Shown piece after piece: positions 35,838 to 47,759 of a stretch of DNA of 64,000 bases. The notes beneath the pieces were generated by a model. That model worked only from the letters and a program-made list of their open reading frames with translations, had not been told where the DNA came from and made no database searches. The position numbers were made by a program, and so were the translations under genes. The stretch spans positions 7,047,001 to 7,111,000 of the forward strand of contig NW_026974141.1 in assembly GCF_037042905.1 (NCBI RefSeq). Reading direction: 5' to 3'. Within the stretch, counting starts at the first letter, position 1. The number at the start of each line of letters is the position of its first letter. The stretch comes from Lytechinus pictus. Lineage: Eukaryota > Echinodermata > Echinoidea > Temnopleuroida > Toxopneustidae.

Positions 35838-35954
35838 ATTGGACGACGGATACACTGGATGATAATGTAGATGGTCCAGGATTATCAGGGAAGGATACTA
35901 CAGGTGCTGAACACAGAAAACCGTTTACAAGAAAACAACTGGAGTTTGTGAAAG
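35838..35954 (+). CDS. candidate orphan exon, unknown protein
   Basis: A pyrimidine-rich acceptor (TTTCATTTAAG|AT) and a donor (AAAG|gtaatt) bound 117 bp open in only one frame: WTTDTLDDNVDGPGLSGKDT then TGAEHRKPFTRKQLEFVK. The acidic/Gly stretch followed by HRKPFTRKQLEFVK looks like real protein and resembles short basic segments in transposase-like proteins of marine invertebrates. I do not recognise the gene, and no neighbouring exon was found. It lies inside the large transposon-like block, so it could be part of its transposase, a captured exon, or a host gene. Confidence 0.35.
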
Positions 35955-36489
35955 GTAATTGTGTAAGAATTCACTTCATTAGAAAAAAATTGCAAAGCTT
36001 CATTAGATAAAACAGATTGTACTCCTGCAGTGGCATAGATGGAAAACAACTTGTGAAGAATGGTAAAAATCCTGAAAAAGGCCAACTGTTATCCCCATTT
36101 ATAGGAGTACAAGTCCTTTCTAACACCCCCCCCCCCGGAAAAAAAATCAATATGCTGACTGGGGAGGGGGGGGGGTGGGCACTTTGGCCCCAGGTATGCA
36201 TGTGGTATGGTATTTGTCATCATTTGGGCAACTTCCCATTTAATATAACGGGTCATTTTCTGCTCATCTTTGGTTAAACATGAATTTCTTTATCACATTG
36301 TACAAAATGTTTTGTTGATATTTGTTAATTGGTACTATTCAATTGAAGGGTGGTGTATAATGCAAATTTCTCGATATTTTAGAAAAAATATATGACTTTC
36401 TCAAGAAAGCTTGCACACATTGATTGATTGATGTTTGATCTTTTGAACCTGTAGCTGACATACTGTCCTTTGCATTGTTTTCATCTTAT

Positions 36490-36672
36490 ATTCCTTATTA
36501 CAGCTTCAAGGAATTAATCCTGCTGGGTACCCATTCACTTCACCTTGCTCGAGTGCAGCACAGTGTGGATAAATGTGTTGCTGAAGGAAAACACCATTGC
36601 TAGGATTTGAACCCATGACCCTCTGTTTGAAAGGTGAGAGACAGAACCACTTGATCACGACGCACCCACAAG
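36490..36672 (-). mobile_element. tRNA-headed SINE copy
   Basis: Minus strand: head with GTGATCAAGTGGTTCTGTCTC and GGGTTCAAATCCTAGC, body with ATCCACACTGTGCTGCACTC and GTGAATGGGTACCCAGCAGG. Same family as the copies at 12364 and 15460. Directly right of it, from about 36685, is a fragment of the MITE family of 12858. Confidence 0.7.
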
Positions 36673-37678
36673 TTACAAGCTGATGTCATATCCCCACTTG
36701 TTCTTTTGTATTTTATAACAAGAAGTCTTGTTTATTCACATTTTGACCTCCAAGAACTAAATAGTGGAGTGAAAATGTATTTAATGTGAACATATGCATT
36801 GCTGGAAATCACTTCATGATATGTGGGACAAATCATACACACGTGTATGAAAATATGAAATGATTATGATTTCATTTTATTACATAAGCCTAACAAATAT
36901 TCCTGACGATCGTGTGCACATTCCAGTAATATTTCCCAAAATGTTGCTAAACTTTCAAATTAAAGACTTCGTTATCAGATTTTAATGAAATTGTCAACAT
37001 TATGCTTTTCTGATTCATTCTCTTCCTACCTAAATCTCCCATTTTCTCATGCTTTCTTTCTATGGTCCCCTTCATTCTCCTTGTCACTATGTTATAGGTA
37101 AAATGTAACCGGTCGTCTAACACATTTGATTGAAGGGTTAGGTACTCTACTCTAGGTACTCACATTTAAAAGTTATGTGATTCAAACACACAAAGTGTAC
37201 TTTAGACAAAAAAAAACACAGAAAATTTCAGCAAAATTGAATGAGTATTAACGAAGTTATGACGAATTTATGTTGTTAATTTTTTGGTAAAACTGTTCTC
37301 TGCATGTCCTCATTAATATACAAGATCCCAATTTATATATTTTTTTGTATTATATGAATTCAAATTTTGTCAGCTAGGTTGTAAGAATTTACGATTGACT
37401 ACTGATTTACTGTGTAAGACAATAATCTTATTATTTCTCACACATAGATAAGTATTTCATCTGATTCAACACAACAAAAAAGAAATAAGTGTATCTTGTA
37501 TTTATTATTTTATATATATTTAGCAAAATATTAGAAAAAGAGGTCTCTATTTTCTTTTGTTTTTTTCAGTGTTTCAAATTGAATAATTTATTTTTCCTAT
37601 TTTCATTATATTATCTTTCTATTTGTGATATATCATTTATTTCTTTATGTATCTTTATTGTATTTATGATAAAATTTT

Positions 37679-38060
37679 GGCGTGTTTCTACAGAAATCAT
37701 TAAGAAACGGTTTATCTTTACCCGATTCGAAATAACCTTATCGCCCTTAAACGAACCTGTTTCTACAGACCAAATAATCTGATTAACTCGCATTTCGCGT
37801 CACAAATACGGTGGAAATCGGAAAATTTAACCTATAACCTCACATTGCATCTCGCCAGGAAAATTTTCAAAATTTATGGTAGATCTCACTCAATGTAGCA
37901 GGTATATACATTGCACGATCAGCTGGTTATGACAAACTGTATTTTGCGCAATGCAGTTTATCAATAAACCGCATCGCGTCTGTTTCTACAGGAAAGTTTT
38001 CCGGGATTCTGGATACTTACGCGTGTAATACCTTTTAACGATTCTATGTAGAAACACGCC
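37679..38060. mobile_element. MITE with GGCGTGTTTCTACA ends
   Basis: Left end GGCGTGTTTCTACAGA and right end TGTAGAAACACGCC. GTTTCTACAG recurs twice more inside (about 37770 and 37982). 382 bp, non-coding; no clear target duplication. Confidence 0.75.
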
Positions 38061-38744
38061 GTTTTATAATCTTTTTAGGTGAAATTAAAATAGAGAACGA
38101 CTTTGGGGTTCTATTTTTTTTTTTTTGGGGGGGGGTACTATTTTCCCCCTTTTGGGGATAATTCATTTCTTCTAGGTTTGGTACCCTTAATCTTCGAAAC
38201 TTGGTGTTCATTAGTTTGTTGTCCAAACTATGTCTTTCATGTAAATTTGTTTATTGGAAGATTAACATAATATCTATGTGGAGTGCAATCATTGATCTCT
38301 TGTAGAGCCGCACAGTCACATGTATTCATAATACTGGTGCTTTTATGCCATACTTGTCAATACTCTTTTGTACTTAAACTTATTAGTAAAAAAAAATGTT
38401 TTTATTAATGTATGCAGAACAGTGGTTTTGCCAGGTACTCAATCCATATAAAAAGCAATCAGAGAGAACAGGTTTATTCTTGAAAATGTTAATCTTCATT
38501 TGTTGTGTTTTTCAATCAAACTCAGTCTTGATACATGTTTATTTTTAGATACCAAGATTGACAGAATATAGATGTCATCGAGTAGCAAAGTCATATACAT
38601 TCATAACTTATGTGCTTTAATGATAAAATGTATACTTGTGAATACTCTGTGCTATTTATGCTACTTAAACTTCTTATAGTAAAAACATTTTATTGACGTT
38701 CTTGAAATAATTGTTTTCATCATTTTGTTTTCTTGTGCATACTT

Positions 38745-39730
38745 AATCCATCATTGAACCTACCATTAACCCTAGATATATGCTGTTCACCATTGGTCTA
38801 CCATTCACTGTACTTTATTGGCCTACTATACATTGTACACCTTTGATCTACTGTCTATCATTCAGTGAAAACCATTGGTCTACCATTCACTGTACACATG
38901 TGGTCTATAGTGTATGGCCAATGGTGTAAATTGAATGGTTGACCAAAAGTAAAGAGTGTATGGTATGACAATGGTGTACAATGGTGTACAGTAAAAGGGT
39001 AGGCCAATGGTGTACGGTAAGTGGTAGGTCAATGGTGTACGATGTATGGTAAGCCAATGGTGTACGGTAAATGATAGGTCAATGGTGCACGGTGTATGAC
39101 GAATGGTAGGTGAATGGTACGCGAATGGTGTAAGGTGAATGGTACGCGAATGGTGTATGGTGAATGGTACGCGAATGGTGTACGGTGAATGGTACGCGAA
39201 TGGTGTACGGTGAATGGTACGCGAATGGTGTACGGTGAATGGTACGCGAATGGTGTACGGTGAATGGTACGCGAATGGTGTACGGTGAATGGTACACGAA
39301 TGGTGTACGGTGAATGGTACGCGAATGGTATATGGTGAATGGTATGTCAATGGTGTATGGTAGGCAATGGGGTACGGTGAATGGTGGAAGGTGAATGGTA
39401 GGCCAATGGTGTCCAGTGAACGGTGGCTGAATGGTAAATGGTAGGCCAGTGAATGGTGGCTGAATGGTGAATGGTGGTCAATGGTAAACCTGTCTATAGT
39501 GGCCATATGGTAGATCAATGGTAAATGGTGTTTGATCAATGGTATATGAATGGTAAATGGTGCTCATGAATATGGTAATAGTAACGTCCCAATTATTTAA
39601 ATTAGTTTGAATGGTATACCATTGGGGCTTGAATGGTATACCATTGGTGCATGGTGGGTGCTGTGCGAATGGTATTCCAATGGTATATCAATGGTGTATG
39701 GTAAATGGTAGTCAATGGTATACCATTCAA
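38745..39730. repeat. ATGGT satellite, 25-bp units
   Basis: The core is about eight copies of a 25-bp unit (GAATGGTACGC + GAATGGTGTACGGT) at 39110-39330, flanked by looser ATGGT phrases. On the minus strand it reads as a 25-residue repeat, which explains the 219-codon open frame. It mirrors the different ATGGT satellite at the other end of the segment (29941-30860). Confidence 0.9.
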
Positions 39731-39792
39731 TTTTTTTTATAAGGGTTACTCTAAAAGTCGTAACCTTCTTCGAAGTTAGTACCCCTATTTTT

Positions 39793-39920
<128 letters not shown>

Positions 39921-40025
39921 CTCCCCTATCCTCCATTTTGCCAACTGGTACATGATTTTGCCGACTGCCACGAATGTTGGGGGGGTGTCACACCCCCCCA
40001 TACCCCCCCTCTAGCTACGGCCCTG

Positions 40026-40033
40026 AGCGGAGT
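40026..40033. repeat. 8-bp target-site duplication, right copy
   Basis: agcggagt, identical to 27956-27963. The following 40034-40526 contains GC-rich DNA with GGCCCGG/CCGGGCC hairpins and no supported gene. Confidence 0.8.
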
Positions 40034-40526
40034 GTAGCGGTAGTGAAGTGGAGCCTGCACGAACATCGCCCGAGGTAGGCTCCGGCCCGGTTCGCGGGCC
40101 GGAGCTCTCTGGGTTAAGCTCCCGGCCGGGCTCAGCTCACTGCATGATCACGTCTTTCACGATGATCGCGCCATCGATCCATCTTACTTCTAAGGCTTTA
40201 ATTTTAACGACGCGATCGTGCTTAAAAAAAAAACGCAATAGACCACAAGGCAGTAAATAAAAGTGTCACTTACGAGCACTTCCGTCACTGACGTTCTTCT
40301 TCCCCTTTTTCTTGCTTTTCTCGCCTGCGCCCGATCCTGATCCTGTGCGTGCTGTGCATGTTGCTCTGTGACAGTAATTTTGCCTGATTACGCAATTTTA
40401 GTAGCAGCTGAACATGTCGACTAAAAATTATCGTAGGTCTGGGTCTGGGTGTTGCCAAGCTAGTACTATACTGTGATCTCTTTCTGCACAACAAGCTAAT
40501 TGGTCTCCACGGCCTATACTACACCA

Positions 40527-41187
40527 ATACCCTTTTTACACAGGATTTTCTTAGCCCCGGACTATCGCTAACCCCGTACTATCCTTAACCCCGTACTATT
40601 TTTTTTCCTTTTCACACATGCCAAATTGTTATTTCTAACCCCGGATATGGAATGCTTGCTTTTCACACACGAAACTCGCTAACCCGCGGACTAGTGGTTT
40701 TTGTCGATCATTCGTAGTACAAGTACTTCACTCGTACCTTTTTTACACACGCTAAAATTTCCTTAACCCCGTACTATAGGTGGGGCCAAATTGCCATTTA
40801 GCCCCACCTATAGTACGGGGTTAAGCTTAGCCCACTTTCGTTTTACACTAGCGATCTTAACCCCGTACTATCGCTCTTAGCACCGCAATTGCTGGGATAA
40901 CCCTGCTTTTTTGCAGGGCCAAATAATCCCGTACTAAAGGTGGGGTTAGCCCACTTTGCAAAAATGCTGTGTAAAAAGAAAGTGGGCTAAGCTTAACCCC
41001 GTACTATAGGTGGGGCTAAATAGCAATTTAGCCCCACCTATAGTACGGGGTTAATGAAATTTTAGCGTGTGTAAAAAGGGTATATGTGGGCTAAGCTTAA
41101 CCCCGTACTATAGGTGGGGCTAAATAGCAATTTAGCCCCACCTATAGTACGGGGTTAATGAAATTTTAGCGTGTGTAAAAAGGGTAT
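40527..41187. mobile_element. hairpin-array MITE (ATACCCTTTTTACACA ends)
   Basis: Left end ATACCCTTTTTACACA, right end TGTGTAAAAAGGGTAT. The interior holds three 62-bp hairpins (40763-40824, 40993-41054, 41097-41158) with arms TTAACCCCGTACTATAGG + TGGGGC and their inverse. The last two form an exact tandem duplication with a 104-bp period. Further single copies of AACCCCGTACTA stand near the left end. Confidence 0.85.
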
Positions 41188-41202
41188 ATGAAGCTGCAGG
41201 CC

Positions 41203-41649
41203 CGGGGGGGGCAGTCAAATATATTGCTGTACACACGCGTGACCAAAAAACACGTTTAAAGGGGTGGGTTTTTTTCAGTTTTGGACGCGGTCCGCGCGTG
41301 GACTCGTTAAGGGTATAAAAAACACCGATTTTCAATAAAAAGGGTGGTTTTGAAAGACTGCATGGTCAATGGTCAATCGCGGGGGTCAAACGTATTTAGG
41401 GTTATTTTTTTTCCCCAAGCTTTTTTTTAAAGACTGTAGCTAAGCGTGTTTAGGGTACGTTTTTTTCCCTGAGGTCATATTTTGGCGACAACTTGTTTAG
41501 GGGCCAAAATGTGTAAATAAAGCCCATAAAAAACTTGTTTAGGGGGTTATTTTGCACACAGAGAAAAACCCGTTTAGGGGGTGTTTGGAAATTCCTTGGT
41601 CACGCGTGTGTACAGCAATATATTTGACTGCCCCCCCCCCCCCCCGGGG
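41203..41649. mobile_element. MITE with 40-bp inverted ends
   Basis: Left GGGGGGGCAGTCAAATATAT + TGCTGTACACACGCGTGACC, right GGTCACGCGTGTGTACAGCA + ATATATTTGACTGCCCCCCC, a perfect 40-bp inverse. The interior repeats GTTTAGGG phrases. It lies 15 bp from the preceding MITE. Confidence 0.9.
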
Positions 41650-41904
41650 AAGCGGGGGTGCTGGCCGCTGGCGGGTGGCACCCCGAAATATTACCTTTGG
41701 GGTGTTGCGTGCGTTATTCTCCAGGCATATATAGGGAGCACGTACCTCCTCCGGAGGGGGCCGGAGATTGTTATCACTGACCCACTTCCCCCGATTGGCC
41801 GCTCAAAGTTGAGTTTTGTTTTGTTGCTTTGAAGGGGTATTCCTAACAGTCACTTAATTTGAGCTTTAATTTTTAATAAAATATAATTATAATTTCATGG
41901 GCCC

Positions 41905-42360
41905 TATTCAAAAAGTGCGAGCGCGGAGCGCAAGCTATTTTTTTTTTAGATTTCATGTATTTTGTCCACAAAAGTCCTGGGCAATGTATGTGAAGATGCG
42001 TATACTGATAGCGCGAAGCGCGAGTAGAAATTTTTAATGTAAGTTCTGGCCTGATCTTCAAGGACAAGTCCACCCCCAACAAAAAGTTGATTTAAATAAA
42101 AAGAGAAAAATCTGACAAGCATAACACTGAAAATTTTGACCTTTAAAGGGACCTTTTATAAACTGTTTTTTTTTTTCAGTTACCCATGAAGACGATACAT
42201 ATTTCAACAGTAATGCGAGAGCGAAGCGCGAGCTGAAAATTTTTGACATTCCGACCTAAAAATGAACGTTCTACTGAGAACTTTTTTATTCATTAACTTG
42301 ATAGGTATGTAACTAAACAATTAACGCAAGCGCGAAGCACGAGTGGGAAAATGAGATTTC
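41905..42360. repeat. GCGAAGCGCG-type array, second block
   Basis: Diverged units with cores near 41917, 42010, 42213 and 42325. At 42435-42452 GGCCCCTGGATCCGCC looks like the right terminus of a hAT-like element, but its left end was not found. Confidence 0.75.
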
Positions 42361-42770
42361 AGACCTAAAAACGGGACACTCAGTTCATATTTTGTGAAAT
42401 ATGAAAATGATGGGTAATTGGGTATCTTTCTACGGCCCCTGGATCCGCCTATGAAGTTAATGAAATGTGGACATATGGCCAGTATCATTGCTCATCTTGC
42501 ACAAGTCTGGGTCACTTGAAGGTCAAATGTCATTTAGGGTGAATGAACATCAGTTACATGAATGGTGTTTTGTGAATAATTATTTTATAATCATTTTCAG
42601 TGTCAGCACTGCTGCTACTGAATCTTGTAATGCAGGCGATACTACTGCCAGAGGCGCTCCACCTTTTTTTCTTTTAAAGTTACCTTTTTGTAAGTGTCCT
42701 TTCTTGAATCAGTGACCCTTTTTACCCTAGAAAAAATGTCCCCTCACGAACGTGTACTGTGCCCCTTTCA

Positions 42771-44783
42771 CAGTGGCATACCTGGCAAATTTCGTCAGGG
42801 GGGAAAGCGACAAGGGTGGGGGGGGGGGGGTAGTATAGGCATAGACGTATATAGGCATAATTTGTTCAAGGATGGGGCTGATAATCATTACCCAAATATC
42901 AACTTTACAGTTTTTAATTTTCGAGCGAGCAAAGCGAGCGACCATTTTTTTAAATTATTATTTAGCCTTTTACATGATGTGAAACGTGCAGGAAAATACA
43001 TTCGGTCATAAAATTACCAATACACGAGGACATTTGGGCACCTCGCAGTCCTCGTTGCCCTGCATTTTGCAGACCATCCCCCATACACGTTTGGATGTGA
43101 AGGTCTGGCAGTGGCAATGAAGGTGGGAAAGGTTACCCAGGGGTGCCCAATAAAACAGTTGGGATCTTGCTACTAATGATATTTGTTATCGGGCGATTGC
43201 AGTTTATTGTCGAAATTAATACTTTTTTGTATATCATTCCAGAAATGAAATGTATTGGATCGTGATTGATATATTTCTAATCAAGTGGTAATTGCAATGT
43301 TTATATGAAATACTTCTTTTATTCCTCTTTGAAGGTGTTTACATTATGTTCCCAATTCTGCTCATTTGGAGACGTTATAAAAGAGGTATTTAATATTGAA
43401 ATCAGTTAAAAATAATAATTGCGAGCGCGAAGCGCGAGCTGATTTGTTTCTAAAATTTTAGACCTAAAACGACACATTTTGTGCACTTAATTATGAATAG
43501 GATGGGTATCTTCCTTAATAAATTATGCGAGCGCGAAGCGCGATCAGCTAAAAATTTTGATATTCCTAACTGGACTTTAGACATTCTAAGCAGTTTTACA
43601 GGATGGGTTTCTAAACAGTCGTGCAGGTGCGAAGCGCGAGCTAAAACTTTTGATATTTCGACTTGAGAACTGGACATTCTAAGCACTTTTATTAACCATG
43701 AACGAATTGGTTTCTGACTGAATAGTTAATTGATACAAGCGCGAAGAGTGAGCTAAAAATTTGAGATATTCCCCCCTGATAAGTGGACATTCTAAGCACT
43801 TTTTTTTTTACTATGAACAAGATGGTAGTTAAAAACAATTATTTGGAGTGAGCGCGAAGCGCGAGCTTAGAAAATTTTACATTGCGACCTGAACACTTTA
43901 CATTCTGAGCATATTTCATTTATTATTAACAGGATGGAATTTTATGCGAGTGCGAAGCTCGAGCTGAAATTTTTGGTATTCCGACCTAAGAACTTGATAT
44001 TCTAAGCAATTTTTGTAACCGTGAACAAATTGGTTTTTAATGATATATTTTTGATTTTTTATATTCTGACCTGAAAACCGGACATTCTAAGCGCTTCATT
44101 TAACTATGAACAGGATGGATATATCTAAACAGTTATATGTGAGCACGAAGCGCGAGCTGAAATTTTTGATAATCCGGCATAAACTGGATATTATAAGCAC
44201 TTTTTGTAATCGTGAACAAATTGGTTTCTAACTAATCAATTGACGCGAGCGCGAAGTGCGAGCTGAAAATTTTAACCTGAAAACTAAACATTTATCTAAG
44301 TATCCAACTAAAAAGTTGATGCGAGCGCTACGCGCGAAATTTTTATTGTTATAATTATATTACCTAAAAGTTGTTTTTTAACTTTTTCTTGTCCCTGGTC
44401 AGCCCAGTCCGTCCTCACTATCGGTATACAGAGAGCTCTAAAAGTCGCATTGCGTGAAAATCACAATTTACCAATAAAAGTGTACAGTTTAATTGACATT
44501 TACCGACAAAGATAGTGGAACTAAAAAACCTAATCAGTTGGAACAGCCCCGTGTGCCCGACAGTTTATATTTTTTTACGACAGTCTACGTTCCAGTTTTT
44601 GTTTTCCCCTTTCTCTTAAACTCTTTCTTCTTTTTCCCCTTCCCCCTTTTTTCTCTCTTTCCTTTTTCCTTTTTCCTCTTCTCTTTTTTCTTTCCCTTTT
44701 TTCGCTTCCTTTTTTTTTTGCTTGTGACTCGTCAGGGGGGGGGGCAGTCTGCCCCCCTACCCCCCCCCTTAGGTACGCTAGTG
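42771..44783. mobile_element. 2-kb hAT-like non-autonomous element
   Basis: Left end CAGTGGCATACCTGGC, right end AGGTACGCTAGTG, with flanking octamers ccctttca and ctctttca (7 of 8 identical). Subterminal G-run and C-run tracts face each other (42795-42832; 44735-44769). The core is the third GCGAAGCGCG array. No transposase frame. Confidence 0.7.
43420..44335. repeat. GCGAAGCGCG-type array, third block
   Basis: About nine units of roughly 100 bp; cores near 43422, 43528, 43627, 43738, 43852, 43946, 44145, 44243 and 44324. Between cores the phrase GACCTGAAAACTGGACATTC, then AAGCACTTTTT and AACAGGATGG recurs. Non-coding. Confidence 0.9.
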
Positions 44784-44948
44784 CTCTTTCACCTGAACAG
44801 GACTCGTTTTAGGTGATACCAAGTGCCGTTTCTCAAGCCAATTTTTACAAAAATGCCCCCTCTCGAACGTGCTCTGTGCCCTTTACACCTGAGAAGGACC
44901 CGTTGTTTTGTGGTAAAGAGTGCCCCCCAGTTGCCTTCTCATAGGTGC

Positions 44949-47728
44949 TAGTCCAGGATAGAAGAGGCATAACCTTGTTTTTTTATATATACAATATTTT
45001 TTGATGGTATCTTGTCAATTCGAGGTTGCTGATTACGAATCTGAATGATGCCACTCGTGTAACCTTGAGCATTTTCCGCAAATTGGCAAAATCCAATGAT
45101 GGCCGCCAAAATATGCAAATTACCCATGAAAATCATAAAATTGTCCGCACATTGGCTGTGAAATGCATTAAATTGTGTGGCAGGAGTGAAATACTCTCTG
45201 AAAAAATAATTTTTAACAAAATATTTATTTTCCTGATATTCAAAATGGCCGCCATAGGCCATTGTATACCCTATTATGTACAATATGAATAGGGAAAAAT
45301 AATTTTAACAAAAATGAGCACTAAACTGCGAAAATCGCGATGTATGAACGAAGTAATATATGCAAATCATCATTACTAACGAGATATATCATTTATAATG
45401 TCATATATGGGAACATTGCTGTATTTTGATATCTAAAATAGCCGCCACTGGCCCAAACAGTATGGCGTACAATGACAATGGGGGCCAAAAAATTCACAAG
45501 AGTGATCACCTAAAATGCTTATTATGAAGAATAAACAGGTTGAATACTGACTATAAACATAATTATTAACGAAATATATTATCAATATGCCATGTATGTG
45601 ATGAATGTTGTATTTTGCTATTCAAAATGGCTGCCAAAAGCCCTAAAAGTATTATATACAATGAGAAATGGGAGAAAGGAAATCACAAGAGTGAGCGCTA
45701 AAATGCATATATATGTGATAAATTAATTAGATACTGTCTAAAAACGTATTTTCTAACGAAATATATCATTCAGGTTTCATGTTTGTGTTAAATACTGTAT
45801 TTTGACTTTCAAAATGGCCGCCATCGACATTAACTGTATTATGTACAATGGAAAGTGGGAAACCAATATTCACAGAAGTGAGCACCATAAATGCACGTAA
45901 TAGAGATGTATGAGTGAAATATTGTCTGAATTCATAATTTCCACTAAGATATATCATTTATTCTGCCAGTTAGGTGATAAATACGGTTGTTTTAAAGTCA
46001 AAATGGCCGCTACAATCCCTTACGGTATTATGCACAATATGAATGGGAACAAATCATTTCAACAGAATTTGGCTTTCCTTTGTCAAATGGTGATGTATAA
46101 GTGGAATGCTGTCTGAAAACATGATTTATAACAAAATATATCATATCTTATGTACTTTAGGTGATAAATATTGTATTTCAACATTCAAAATGGCTGCCAT
46201 ATGCCCTTTTTGTGAACATTATTTGTCTCCATCCAAATTGTATATTATACGATAAGTGCCTATGGTGGCCATTTTCAGTCTAAAAATGCAGCATTTATCA
46301 CCTTAATTACACAACATTATGATATATCTCGTTAGAAACCATGGTTTTAGACAATAATTCACCCTTACATCACAACTCACAATTACGTGCAATATTTAGA
46401 GTCAAGCAGAGCCAAATTCTGTCAAAATTGTATGTCCCATGTTACAATGTACACAATACTTTTAGGACCTATGGCACCCATTTTGGATTTCAAAGTACAG
46501 CATTTATTACCTCCACCATGTCCACGACCAATATGTGATGTATTTAGTTAGAAATAATGTTTAAGACAATATTTTTACTCGTACATCGCAGTTACATGCA
46601 TTTTATGATTCTCAATCTTGTGAAAATTAATTTCCCTGTTCGCATGTTACATACTTTAGTTAGGGCTTCTAGAGGTTATTTTGAATGTCGAAATACAGTA
46701 TTTATCACCTATATGGAAGAAGAAATGCGATTATTAAAAAAAAAATGTTTTCAAATAACGTTTTACTCATACAACAGGATTATATGGATGTCATAGTCAA
46801 GCAAATCCAAATTCTTACAAAATTGTATGTCCCATTTCACATTGTAGATAATACTGTTATAGGGGCCATTTTGAATTTCATAATACAGTATTTATCTCAT
46901 ACATGACAAAAGAAATGATATGTCTTGTTATAAAACATGTTGTCAGACAATATTTTACTCGTAGATCACAATTACATGCATTTTATGTTTCTTACTCGTG
47001 TGAAAATTAGTTTCTCCATTCGCATTGTACATGATGAATATAGGGGCTATGGCGGCCATTTTGAATTTCAAAATACAGCATTTATCACATAAATGGCATA
47101 TTTACAATTATGTTTTTAGTCAGTATTCCACTCGTTTATCTTAATAATATGCATTTTAATGCTCAATCTTGTCATTTTTGGGGCCCCGGCCATTGCCATT
47201 GTACATAATACTCTTTAGGCCAGTGGCGGATATTTTAGATATCAAAATACAGCAATGTTCTCATATTTGATATAATAAATAATATATATCATTTGTAATG
47301 ATGATTTGCATATATTACTTCGTTCATACATCGCGATTTTTGCAGTTTAGTGCTCATTTTTGTGAAAATTAGTTTTCCCTATTCATATTGTACATTATAG
47401 TGTATACAATGGCCTATGGAGGCCATTTTGAATATCAGGAAAATAAAAATTTTGTCAAAAATTATTTTTTAAGATTGTTTTTCACTCCTGCCACACAATT
47501 TCATGCATTTCACAGCCAATGTGCGGACAATTTTATGATTTTCATGGGTAATTTTCATATTTTGGCGGCCATATTGGATTTTGCCAATTTGCGGAAAATG
47601 CTCAAGGTTACACGAGTGGCATCATTCAGATTCGTAATCAGCACCCTCGAATTGACAAGAAACCATCAAAAAATATTGTATATATAAAAAAACAAGGTTT
47701 GGTCAATTTTCTATGGGGCCTATCCTGG
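44949..47728. repeat. 2.8-kb palindrome built of about 190-bp tandem units
   Basis: Outer ends are inverse (AGTCCAGGATAG near 44951; CTATCCTGGACT near 47720). The left half carries AAAATGGCCGCCAT-like cores near 45090, 45241, 45436, 45625, 45811, 46000 and 46187. The right half carries the inverse ATGGCGGCCATTTTGAAT near 46262, 46465, 46665, 46855, 47047, 47228, 47418 and 47568. The turn is near 46240. Frames at 44948-45283 (minus) and 47388-47687 (plus) give almost the same peptide because of this symmetry; they are not genes. Confidence 0.85.
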
Positions 47729-47759
47729 ACTATGCCTGTTACATCAGATAAGTTGTCCC

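Larger units (their letters stand above)
29931..39745. mobile_element. 9.8-kb segment with CCCTTATAAAAA ends and subterminal satellites
   Basis: The left end CCCTTATAAAAATCGCCAAT runs into an ATGGT-rich satellite. The right end is the inverse, ATTTTTTTTATAAGGG, also directly preceded by an ATGGT-rich satellite. No target duplication was recognised. The interior (30861-38740) has no long open frame. This may be one transposon with satellite-filled ends, or a satellite-bearing element split by later insertions. Confidence 0.55.

Noticed and set aside
38880-39539. 219-codon frame with a 25-residue repeat on the minus strand
   Set aside because: It is the 25-bp ATGGT satellite read in all three phases of one unit; no start context or non-repeat sequence.
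40274-40390. Possible minus-strand exon with GSGSGAGEKSKKKGKK and a good gtaagt donor
   Set aside because: The frame has no ATG and meets a stop soon upstream; no acceptor fits well and no partner exon was found.
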